NCBI GenBank assembly: GCA_002811675.1
Contig: PDIM01010461.1
Span: 41,207-80,832 of the forward strand
From: Ichthyosporea sp. XGB-2017a
Lineage: Eukaryota; Opisthokonta; Ichthyosporea
DNA length: 39,626 nucleotides
Reading direction: 5' to 3'
Position numbers and translations under genes: made by a program. Below the pieces are notes generated by a model. That model ran no database searches, was not told the origin of the DNA, and was given only the letters and a program-made list of their open reading frames with translations. Positions 9,725 through 18,635 of the stretch are shown piece by piece (position 1 is the first letter of the stretch; each line of letters starts with the position of its first letter).

Positions 9725-10786
9725 CCACCCAAGTTCCTATATCTCTTCATAGACAAGCGATAGATAGGTTAACTTCAGGGTGGACTAGCCTCCCATTGGC
9801 TCGGTCCTCTTCTGGAGTCATGTGCTGCATGACTGCATTTATATAACCCCAAAACAATGTAATTGTTAATGGAAGTTGTAACGTCTCGATGGACGTCTGC
9901 AACAACTGTATTGGGATTGACTCAATAGTTTATGATAGCTGCCATGTATGTGAAACTACTTCTTTTCTCATAATTCTTGCTTTTTTGTTGCTCACTATAA
10001 AGGGAGAAAAAGAGAATCAAAAGAGGTTCTGCAGTGTCATGAAGGACGCAAGTCTAGTTCAAATGAGGGGGGTTATAGAACAAGAGCGACGAGATGAGCA
10101 AGAGAACCCCAATGTTATTTTAATGTATCTAGATACGGGTAGCAAAAAGAAAAGGAAAGTTGGGTCGTCGAAGAACAGCAGAGTGGCTATAGGAATTAAA
10201 GCTTCACGGTGTGCTCATATGGAAGTAGAAAATTTGAGCATGTCGAGGAAAAAACACTACTGTGATGGTTGTTAGAGATTGTCCAGCTATTCAGATAGGT
10301 GGGGCCCTGAGTATGATATGAATGGAACATGGTGGTCATATCTGCCGAGCGTATACTAACATGGAATTTCCGAGAAGGGGCCAGCAGTCCAATGCTTCAA
10401 AAAGGCTTCAAAATGTGTAAATGTATTCTATCAGGACTGAAGGTGATGGTTATGAAGCCAAAAAGCGTCTACTAATATTCGAGGAAAGAAAGATGTAGTT
10501 GCACTGCCAAGATGTTTCAAGAAACGAGAGCAAACGGTTCAGCCCCTCTTGAAACAGAGCAAACACCTTAAGTTTTCTAAAATTCTGCACTCTAGAGAGC
10601 CTCAGAAGTGAAAACACTTGGACAGGCCGTGTGCTAAAAAAGAATTTTTGCGTTTAGCTTCGACTGACGAGCAGATTATTGCAGCTCAAAAAACTTTATA
10701 TTCCCAAAGGAAGTTCCTTATCTTGTCGATGCCTCCCAAGTCGCCGTAACGTGTCAAAACCTGACATTTCCGTGCACACAAACCCT

Positions 10787-10802
10787 GAGAGAGAGAGAGA
10801 GA
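10787..10802 (+). repeat. GA microsatellite
   Basis: Eight GA units, followed at about 10808-10830 by a short TACAAG/TACAGT-type repeat. Confidence 0.85.
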
Positions 10803-11236
10803 TGACATGTACAAGTACAAGTACAGTACGGCCAGCTAGAGCTATCAACAACAAAGCATCATCTGCAAAAGTTGCAAGCGACTGGAGCGGGAGGGTTAAT
10901 TGGTCGGTGGTCTTGTTATTAGTCCGCACAAGAGAGCTACGTAACAGGTCAAATAAATGGATTGGTGTATTTTTTATAGTACAAATTAACATTAATAATT
11001 GCTTTATTATTTTATTTAGTTGTGATTTTTTGATTTTTTTAAAGCTTTTGTTGTATCTTTGGGGGATTTGTGTTGTATTGTGCGCCACGGGTGAGGGGGG
11101 TTTGTTTTTATATCTTGTGAGAAATCGTGTGTTTGAAAGAGGGAAGATATATTGTGTGGGAAATAGATATTCTGTTAGTGTGAGTCTTTTTGTGAAGAAG
11201 AAGGTATATCTAGACTCAAATTGTTGTTGTTAAATT

Positions 11237-11866
11237 ATGGGTTTGTTTGGTAAATCCAAGACTCCTGCTGAGAAGCTTAAAGAATGGAGGCTTAAGATTA
11301 AGAAGGAGGAGCGTGTTCTTGATCGGCAAATCAGGGGGATAGAAACAGAGCAAGGTAAAGTTAAGCAGCAGATAAAGCAGGCCGCAAAGAGAGGGGATCA
11401 AGATGTGTGTCGTGTCCTTGCGAGGGAGCTGGTGGCGTCCAAAAAAACTGTAAACAAGCTGCATGCCTCAAAGGCGCAACTTAATTCGATTATGATGGAA
11501 ATGCAACATCAGGTGGCTACTGTGAAGATGGCTGGGTGTATGGAGAAGAGCTCCAATGTCATGAAGAGTATGAATAGACTTATTAAAGTTCCTGAAATAC
11601 AAAAGAGCATGATGGAGCTGAGTAAAGAAATGACCAAAGCAGGAATCATCGAAGAAATGATGGAGGATACATTTGATGTAGAGGACGAAGACTTGGAAGA
11701 GGCTGCGGATGAAGAGGTGGCTAAGGTTCTCTATGATTTGACAGACGGGTTACTGGGAGAGGCGAAACATGTGGACAGTGCCCTGCCTGGAGAAGAGGAA
11801 GAAGAGGAGGAAGAAGTTGAAAATGTTGATGCAATGAAAGACCGCTTAGCTGCGCTAAAGGTGTAG
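11237..11866 (+). CDS. CHMP3: ESCRT-III subunit CHMP3/VPS24
   Basis: A 209-residue single-exon frame from ATG 11237. It begins MGLFGKSKTPAEKLKEW with the basic helix (RLKIKKEERVLDRQIRGIE) typical of VPS24/CHMP3, then KQQIKQAAKRGDQDVCRVLARELV and a Met-rich helical core. An acidic C-terminal third follows, with a run of Glu near residues 185-193. It ends in the MIT-interacting motif VDAMKDRLAALKV (pattern E/D..xRLxxLK), which binds the VPS4 ATPase. ESCRT-III filaments cut membrane necks in multivesicular-body formation, cytokinesis and repair; CHMP3 works with CHMP2 and CHMP4. Length and domain order are standard (human 222). Confidence 0.95.
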   Translation: MGLFGKSKTPAEKLKEWRLKIKKEERVLDRQIRGIETEQGKVKQQIKQAAKRGDQDVCRVLARELVASKKTVNKLHASKAQLNSIMMEMQHQVATVKMAGCMEKSSNVMKSMNRLIKVPEIQKSMMELSKEMTKAGIIEEMMEDTFDVEDEDLEEAADEEVAKVLYDLTDGLLGEAKHVDSALPGEEEEEEEEVENVDAMKDRLAALKV

Positions 11867-12161
11867 ATCGCCATTTTTAATATGTATAGCTACGTGTTCT
11901 AATTAGTTCAATCCTTTATTCGCTGCAATGTGCGACCACACCCACGGAAGCAGACCCTCTTTTACCAATCACATAAAATTTTAAATATAGTAGTGCGCAT
12001 ACATGCATAGATCTGGTTATTGCAAGGTTTGAGATAGTGACATTAATGCGTATATCTCTAAAAAATAAAAAAGAATCTATCCCGTCTTTGAAAGGCCAAC
12101 AAGTAAGTAGCTGTGAACTGTTGCAGTGAAATGTTATAAGTGTTGAGGAGCATGAACAGCG

Positions 12162-13745
12162 TCAGGTAATAGCAGCCTTTGACTTTGAAGGGTGCAAAGA
12201 TATTGCCGAAAGCTGGTTTTTTGACTTCATCCTGTCTCGAACAACGAACTTTTGCTTCGCCTCAGTTGTCGAGGTGGGCGCGTCTGATGTTAGTTTTGAA
12301 TTCTTTGATAGCATTTTTGGAGAATTAGTACCTACGCCATTGACTTTGCTGACGCTCTTCTTTGGCTGAGCTATGGGTGAGTTCTTTGCCGAGCCTATAT
12401 TCTTTGCCTTTGGTATAGGCGAGTTCTTTGTCGACCCTGCATTTTTGTCTTTTGCCATAGGGGAGTTCTTTGCAGACCCAGGGGCTTTCGTGCCTGTTCC
12501 AGACTGGTCTAAAGAGGAAACATCGCTTTTCTTTGAAGTTAAGGTCATTTTCTTAGTCGTTTGCAGAGGTTTCGTAATCGCTTGGGAAGTTTTCTTCGTC
12601 GTCTGAGGTGTCTTTTTTGTACTTTGTGGAGGGTTGGGAGAAGGAATGTCTTCATTTGATTTTTCCTGGTCATTCGTCTTTGAGTCCTCGCCCTTTGCTT
12701 CTTCAACCGTATCCGTGCCAAGGTAAATTGCCATAAACTTTTCCCGTTTCTTCTTTCTATTCTGTTCAATAACTAAATTCACATTTGCTATGAACTTCTG
12801 TTCGACATTGTACGCTCTCATCATTTCTAAAACAGTCGGTAAGGGCTCATTATTTTCGCCGTCTTTCCCTGCAGTCCAAGGATGCCCACTGATTTCTTTT
12901 GCAGTGCACCGATGAGCAGGATCTTTCAAAAGCATTTTCCCAATAAGACCTTTGGCCGAGTCCGATATATCACTCCATGGCGCTTTCGGAAATTTAATCT
13001 CAGCAGCAAGGATAAGTGAATATAACTCTTCTTCATTGGTTCCAGTGAATGGGAAATAGCCTGACAAGATGTAATACATGATGATGCCAATGCTCCACAC
13101 ATCACACTGCTGGCTATATCCCATGTTATCAATGACTTCTGGGGCCATGTAAATGGGAGTCCCACACATTGTCTGCATCATGGAGTCTTTTCCTTTAATC
13201 TCAGATAATCCAAAATCCGTAACTTTGATATTGAGAGGGTCTTTGGGATCGCTGGTGGAAAGAAGAATATTTTCCAATTTAAGGTCCCGATGAACAATAT
13301 CTTTGTCGTGAAGATAGGCAATAGCTGAAGAGAGGCGGGCTATAACTGTTCGGGCACCTGCTTCATCGAGTCTTTTGTCTGGTTGTGATGCAACATACTC
13401 CATCAGTTCCCCACCGCTACAGCACTCCATTACTATGTACATTTTTTTGGACGTTTCAAAAATCTCTAATAGAGAGACAATATATTCATGCTTTACAGTT
13501 TTTAGAATAGTAATTTCCCTTTCCAGTTGCTTAACCGCACTTGACCCAGCTTTGGATTTGTCCATCATTTTCATCGCATAAGGGGTATTTGTACCTTTGT
13601 GTGTAAGTTTACGAACCACGCCAAAGGCACCCTTTCCCAATACTTCTCCAAAGTCATAATTCTCAGATATCTCATCCTCGGAGCCAATCCGTGTGTGTCC
13701 AATCAGTTTGATCCTTTCGGTGCTCTGTCTTCGAAATTTCTGCAT
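12162..13745 (-). CDS. STK33: STK33-like serine/threonine protein kinase (CAMK group)
   Basis: A 527-residue intronless frame. The kinase domain spans about 30-290: glycine loop GKGAFG at 37-42, ATP-binding Lys59, helix-C Glu75, catalytic HRD at 152-154 within HRDLKLEN, DFG at 177-179, activation segment CGTPIYMAPE ending at 203, and Asp in QQCDVWSIG. All catalytic residues are present, so it should be active. DIVHRDLKLENI, LNIKVTDFGL, the MxQxxCGTPIYMAPEV block, YSQQCDVWSIG and NVLEMM-like TVLEMMRAY match STK33, a kinase associated with the flagellum and sperm in animals. The C-terminal tail is Lys/Ser/Thr/Pro-rich, with QTTKK repeats near 377-406 and three 14-residue GSAKNSP-type repeats at 423-464. 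Assignment to STK33 rather than another CAMK kinase is from memory. Confidence 0.85.
   Translation of the reverse strand: MQKFRRQSTERIKLIGHTRIGSEDEISENYDFGEVLGKGAFGVVRKLTHKGTNTPYAMKMMDKSKAGSSAVKQLEREITILKTVKHEYIVSLLEIFETSKKMYIVMECCSGGELMEYVASQPDKRLDEAGARTVIARLSSAIAYLHDKDIVHRDLKLENILLSTSDPKDPLNIKVTDFGLSEIKGKDSMMQTMCGTPIYMAPEVIDNMGYSQQCDVWSIGIIMYYILSGYFPFTGTNEEELYSLILAAEIKFPKAPWSDISDSAKGLIGKMLLKDPAHRCTAKEISGHPWTAGKDGENNEPLPTVLEMMRAYNVEQKFIANVNLVIEQNRKKKREKFMAIYLGTDTVEEAKGEDSKTNDQEKSNEDIPSPNPPQSTKKTPQTTKKTSQAITKPLQTTKKMTLTSKKSDVSSLDQSGTGTKAPGSAKNSPMAKDKNAGSTKNSPIPKAKNIGSAKNSPIAQPKKSVSKVNGVGTNSPKMLSKNSKLTSDAPTSTTEAKQKFVVRDRMKSKNQLSAISLHPSKSKAAIT
12354..12479 (-). repeat. Three 42-base coding repeats in the kinase tail
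   Basis: Three tandem 42-base units encode 14-residue repeats of the form G-S-A/T-K-N-S-P-M/I-x-x-x-K. Each includes an SP site that a proline-directed kinase could phosphorylate. The units are similar at DNA level (GAGTTCTTTG on the + strand recurs), which suggests recent duplication. Confidence 0.8.
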
Positions 13746-15517
13746 TATTTATAATGTACAAACAAACTAAATAAAAATAAGGAGGGCAAAAGGTAATATA
13801 TTTAGATTTTAGCCAAGATGAACTTCATTTACATCTCCATGAAATTGTTAAATCTTAGTTCCCAAGGAAATCAAAAGGAGTAGTAGCCGAGATCGAAAGT
13901 TCCCCCACCTGTTAGCACCTGACAGAAGTCGAAAATACTCCCAATTCATATAATCCACAAAGACAACAAGCAAGATGCAAACAAATATGCTTGTATTTCA
14001 TTCCAAAATACAAACCCACGTCAGGCCACATATATAGAATAGAATTACCTCCAATTACTCCCACTAATACAATATATAAGCTGCTGACCATCATGAGAAC
14101 GTACCAGCTACATGTGCATGATAGCAACTTTGGTATATATAATTGAGGAGTCATGTCATCCGCGTCCAATTAAATTGCGGTACATATGCATGACACATAG
14201 TTGTATTATTATAATACTGTGAAGGAACAAAAAAAAAAAACAATGTCCATATATGGAAAATTCTGTAGTCGCGAGTCGCGGTTATGATGAAAGGGCCAAT
14301 CAATGATCAGCTGTGCATTATTGTGCCTTTGTCTATATATATTTGTGTAGTCCAAGCTGTCTGTAACATATATATATTAGTTAGTCTTTCGGCAAGGTTG
14401 AGTTGCTCATTTCGACCATGAACAGTGAAAGTCTATATTGACTGCCTTTAACAGATTGTTGAACACACAGTGGAAGAGGGCTCACAGCGCAAAATTACAA
14501 CGAGTGGATGGAAAGAGAGTAGACTAATTTGAATTTCATAATAGTGAATGAACAAGAGAGCGAATTGGCATGCACATACTAGACACGGTGATAGAGCCTT
14601 CGTCCAGCTCGCATAGAAGTCAATGTAACTGAGGTACAGAATAATCTATGAGAAGAAGGAGTGTCCTGGCACATTTGTATGAGGCTGTGTCCATTTATTC
14701 GCAAATAACGACCGTAAGAAAAAGAAGCTGGAACGTTCGACACAATGTTGTAGATATTCATATTCATCTGGCAGGATTTATATATAATAAACATCATATG
14801 GCAAAGTCACATAGCTCGAGCACTGCAAATTGGTGGGATTTACTAGTGATACGAAGGGTGACTTTTGATTGAATGACAGTTATGTGGAAAGTATCGCTGA
14901 TGCTTTTGGATACTGAAACGGAGAGCAAGAAAGCTCCCCAAAAACGACGTGAAAGGCAAATACAGAGATTCAAGACGAGCATATTATTTTGGCAGGGGTT
15001 CGTAGTGAAAGGAACTAGTCTCCTCTCCTTGCCTTTTATTTGGTACAAGATAATATTACTTTGCAAGTACTTCCACTGCTCTTGTCTGCGAGCAAAGCTT
15101 CGGTCGTTTGAGAAACCACTCAAGCCTAAACCCCAGTCACATGATTTATACATAGACGTAGTACATAGCTAGGGAGGGGAGGGTCGACAGCAATATTCTT
15201 GTATTTATACAGCGTCAATTACACCTTAATTGCACCACACTTGGTGATCCCCCCTTTTAACCCCGAACACTACAATACTTGCTGGTTGCTGGTTTCTAGG
15301 CAGAAAACAAGATTCCTTGCATAGACGGTGAACCAGTCCTTGTTGTTTGAGGAGTGATGGTCTGTCATTATGGTGGGGCTTGAAATAACACAAGGGACGC
15401 AATAGATTAACTAGCACTTCATAAAGAGATCCTTTTGTTTTTAGATTTCATTTCATTTTATTTTATCTTCCCTCTTTCTTAATCTTGAATATTGTATTCC
15501 TACAAGTGTTGTTCCCC
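13746..15517. promoter_or_regulatory. Long divergent intergenic region: STK33-like kinase / glycosyltransferase
   Basis: A 1.77 kb gap between divergent genes. AT-rich stretches with TATATATA occur near 14333-14380, with a poly-A run at 14229-14241. Open frames on both strands are under 120 residues, overlap each other and resemble nothing. I see no RNA gene and no transposon ends. Confidence 0.45.
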
Positions 15518-16789
15518 ATGGAGATATTCAACAACCCCAGCTATAAACCTATTGTGGATTCAGAGTCGCAGTGTGCTGAGCAGTGTGGTTATAAGGAGAA
15601 GAAATATGACAGACACAGGGCCCAAGTTTCTCGCACCAGGAAATATATTGTGGGGATAATAGCAGTGACTCTCCTTGTTGGATATCTCTTAAGTTGTGCT
15701 CAGCTATTGTGCATTCCTGGGTCTATGGACGGAAATAACAAAGGGGGTCTTGGTTTTAAAGAAGACAAGCCAAAAGAAAACCAGTTGATGGCAGAGAAAG
15801 AAAATCCATCTGCTCCGACTCTCATGAAGGGTCGTCCATTTCCTTTGCATGAGGATCGAGTGGCGTTCCAGAAGAAATATGGAAACGAAATGTGGTTGAC
15901 ATTCTTTAACAAAGGTCGGTTTGATCTCGCGTATGTGTCCATCAAGGCAGCCATTCAGTTTTCTACTCGACCTGTGTTGGTATTTTGTGTTGACTGCAAG
16001 CAGGAGGATATTCCCTGGATTGGGGAGTTTGATGAGCGAGTCTATGTTCATCATCTTCCACACAGGAAGGAATTTTCCATTTACTTTGCCAAACTTACGT
16101 CGATAATTCTTGCTGATAGTCTGTTCGATATTCAAAGGGGTGCTATCATCGAGTCTGATACGATAGTTACACCCGCAGTTGATCGAATATGGGACATGTT
16201 TCAAAGCTTTGAGAAGCTTATTGACTATCCTGTCATGGCTCGCCACCCAAATGTGGGCTTGGTGAATCAACACATAAAGCCGCTGCTATCCAATCCAATG
16301 AGGCAGCTCCTTACACGGAATAAGGAGGGGAAAATTGAACCCTCCTCTTACTACGGTCATGCTCACGTTCTTTGGCACAAGGAATCAGTCCTCTTTATTA
16401 AGAATTTAGTGGACAAAGTATTCAACAAGGACAAACCATTTGATAAAATTTTTAACGATGAAGTGGCGTTGAATGTGATGACCCAGATCCATCTTCACAA
16501 CCATCCCTCTATGCCATGGATTCAACCTTGTCTATATGACCCCTTTCATGCAACTCTTCCCTATTTATTGACACAGAAAGGGGCCTATCCAGACCAGCCC
16601 ATTTGGCCCGTTGCATATTATTACATGCACGGTTCCAAGAACGCAGAAGAAGCTGCTGGAATATTGCGAGGTCTGGAAGAAATGAAGAAGAAGAATCACA
16701 AGAAGTACTATGCCCTTGGGGACAGCTTTTACGATTCTGAGGACCCCGTTTTTCAAGCAGCCACTAATCGTCACCAGTGCATATTGTAG
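15518..16789 (+). CDS. Type II membrane protein, GT-A-like glycosyltransferase candidate
   Basis: 423 residues from ATG 15518; the frame extends 11 codons upstream without an ATG. A short cytosolic tail (about 1-41) with basic residues precedes one membrane helix at about 43-64. A low-complexity Lys-rich stem to about 100 and a lumenal domain from about 110 to 420 follow, the usual Golgi glycosyltransferase layout. Within the domain, IIESDTIVTPAVDRIW (210-225) looks like the metal-binding acidic turn of a GT-A fold with E-S-D in place of D-x-D. A later NDEVALNVM (313-321) and HGSK (371-374) fit the positions of the substrate Asp and metal-binding His in GT8-like enzymes. I do not recognise the specific family or acceptor; a nucleotide-sugar transferase is inferred. 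Confidence 0.6.
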   Translation: MEIFNNPSYKPIVDSESQCAEQCGYKEKKYDRHRAQVSRTRKYIVGIIAVTLLVGYLLSCAQLLCIPGSMDGNNKGGLGFKEDKPKENQLMAEKENPSAPTLMKGRPFPLHEDRVAFQKKYGNEMWLTFFNKGRFDLAYVSIKAAIQFSTRPVLVFCVDCKQEDIPWIGEFDERVYVHHLPHRKEFSIYFAKLTSIILADSLFDIQRGAIIESDTIVTPAVDRIWDMFQSFEKLIDYPVMARHPNVGLVNQHIKPLLSNPMRQLLTRNKEGKIEPSSYYGHAHVLWHKESVLFIKNLVDKVFNKDKPFDKIFNDEVALNVMTQIHLHNHPSMPWIQPCLYDPFHATLPYLLTQKGAYPDQPIWPVAYYYMHGSKNAEEAAGILRGLEEMKKKNHKKYYALGDSFYDSEDPVFQAATNRHQCIL

Positions 16790-16883
16790 ACGATCGACGG
16801 GCCTAAAGGGCATATCATCACCTCTAAATTCAATCAATAACTCACATAGGTTGATTCAATCCGTCATGTTTTGCATTCAATGG

Positions 16884-16889
16884 TTTATT
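16884..16889 (-). terminator. AATAAA (minus strand), GILT gene 3' end
   Basis: TTTATT on the + strand, about 75 bases beyond the unspliced GILT stop at 16965. If the alternative last exon is used (stop at 16894-16896), it lies only a few bases beyond it. Confidence 0.4.
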
Positions 16890-16964
16890 TATCTCAAGGG
16901 GTCATGGTCCATAGATGAATCATCTCAGCTACACAAGTACTGCGGCTCTCTAATATCAGGGAAA

Positions 16965-18129
16965 CTAGTGCTGTTGGTAGCACACTGTGTTCGCAACTGG
17001 ACCACTCTCCTTGGGACGGAACAGTGAAATTGCATTGTGCCACACATGTGCTATGAGCGATGGTACACGATGAAAGTACTCACCCAAACTAGCACTGAAT
17101 CCATTTGCCTTTCCAAGCAGCTCAGGAGCAGAGGCCTTTTGTTGTTTACACGCAGCGGGGAGGGCATCCTGGAATGCATACCTTTGGCAAATAAACTGAA
17201 CCAGATCCTCCATCATTGCCTCTTGGTCTTCCTCATTGTGGACTTCTCTCTTTGACTGGGCATCTTTCACGGTAAGCCAAGGTACATAGTTGTGGGGGGG
17301 ACTGAGTTTCGATGTGCGGACAGCATTAATATGAATCAGCTTGTTAGACAGCCTGTCATTCTTCACACAACGCCCAATGTCACCATTGGGATCCAGATTG
17401 AGCTTCTTGGCGCACTTCTCTCCGTGATCTGAGCGATCCCACTCATTTTCCATACACAATATAAACGGGGTGATATTATTCACAGCGTCCTTTCCGGCAT
17501 TCGAAAAAACGTGTATGGCACAAGCGTGAATCTTATTTCCTAGACACTCTCTCTCTCTAGTTGGATCAAATAAAGATACATAATCATGATATGAGTATAT
17601 TCCTTCCATTCGTTAATCAAGTACACGTGCGAAAACAAGAAAGACAATAAAGAATCACTTACCCATGCTGGCACGAGACAGCTCCACCCTCTTCTTTAGA
17701 TTCGTGGGCATTCCCATATGGCACAAACTCCAAGCTGAATAATTCCGGGATGCTCTTATGGGCTCGGGAAACTTCACCAGTGATAAAAGCCGAGCAGCCT
17801 GGGCACTGGAAGAGCGGCCATAATCGGGACAAGGACAACGAGGAGGAGAAGGGAAAGATGTGGGGTCGAGGAGGGGAGACAGTCACAGATCCCATTATAT
17901 AATTAGAACCAATCACGAAGTTAGTGTTCAGCGCGATAGGACGCAAACAAAATCAACTGATGTATCTTACCAGAGATTCATAGTACAGGACCAAATTAAC
18001 TTTCCCTAAGGCAGGAGAATCGTCAGGTTGCTGTTCAGGCAGTTCCAGGGCAGTGGCACTACCAATGATCCCAATTGTGAATATCACTGAAGCAAGGGCT
18101 AGACAAACATTGTTACGGCTGGTGCTCAT
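16965..18129 (-). CDS. GILT-type lysosomal thiol reductase (three exons)
   Basis: Exons 18129-17971, 17805-17663 and 17556-16965 on the minus strand. The introns (165 and 106 bases) begin GTAAG and end in AG, with phases 0 and 2; the product is 297 residues. A signal peptide covers about 1-28, followed by VNLVLYYESLCPGC. The CPGC redox motif is residues 54-57, the second hallmark CQHG..EC..N....C spans the exon 2/3 junction, and the C-terminal part has VPWLTV and a later Cys-x-x-Y. GILT (IFI30) reduces disulfides of proteins in lysosomes in the acid endocytic pathway. The C-terminal ~30 residues after SASLG are unlike the family. A strong GTGAGT donor at 17083 could splice to an exon at 16949-16894, giving a different short tail. 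Confidence 0.85.
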
Positions 18130-18635
18130 GATGATATTGTCTATTCATATAAAACGTCTACTTTGAGTTTTTCAAATAATCAATATACTGTCCAAGTACA
18201 AACTAATCATCCAATAAAGAGCGGATTGTGAAATAAATACTTTATAATACTTTTATTATAACAGCAGTTCTAGCTCCAGAGACATAAACAAAATAAAATA
18301 TGTGTGCAAGCCTAAAAGCCTCCTCAGTCCTGCTCCTGTGGCCTGAGTTGGCTTCTTCTGTCAGCTGATTGATCCGCTACAAGAAGACGGGGCAAATTCC
18401 AATTTTGTCATTTCTTACCACTCGTCAAGGTTAGAGCGGAACAAATAACAATAGAACTTAGAAGGTATCCTCATGCCAACATTGGGGTTTTCTGAATGCT
18501 AATGTTTGGTCTATTGTCTCATGTCTGTTGGAAGGTCAGGTTGACAGGGCCATCTGGAGCCACACTGTTTCCTCATTCTTTATTATCGAAAGGGTCTGCG
18601 ATATGTTTATTTGAGTTCGCCCCTTTGTTCGACAG
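18130..18635. promoter_or_regulatory. GILT promoter and 3' region of the 726-residue gene
   Basis: No gene is seen. The part near 18130-18300 is AT-rich and upstream of the GILT-like start. AATAAA signals on the minus strand at 18579-18584 and 18606-18611 serve the gene that stops at 18636. Confidence 0.45.
18606..18611 (-). terminator. AATAAA (minus strand) of the GBD/FH3-DUF4384 gene
   Basis: TTTATT on the + strand, 25 bases beyond the stop at 18636-18638; a second copy is at 18579-18584. Confidence 0.5.

Larger units (their letters stand above)
9456..11236. promoter_or_regulatory. Divergent intergenic region between PRELI-like and CHMP3 genes
   Basis: A 1.8 kb gap separates two genes transcribed away from each other. 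It contains a CA microsatellite (9711-9724), a GA microsatellite (10787-10802) and AT-rich segments near 9540-9600 and 10975-11050. An ATG frame at 9889-10275 (128 residues) has a Cys-rich start, a hydrophobic stretch and a Lys-rich part with KKKRK, but no family I know, and it is followed by many stops, so I do not call it a gene. No tRNA-like or other RNA structure was seen. Confidence 0.45.

Noticed and set aside
9889-10275. 128-residue ATG frame with Cys-rich start and KKKRK stretch
   Set aside because: No family, low complexity in places, followed by dense stops and no splice-consistent extension that I could build; probably chance in a promoter region.
10679-11233. 184-codon frame directly upstream of CHMP3
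   Set aside because: Starts from a non-ATG codon, runs through microsatellites and the likely 5' untranslated region of CHMP3, and has a hydrophobic T-rich composition that fits AT-rich DNA rather than a protein.
14794-15172. Overlapping 119- and 99-residue frames on both strands
   Set aside because: Mutually antisense, neither has conserved motifs, and the plus frame lies in unassigned intergenic DNA.
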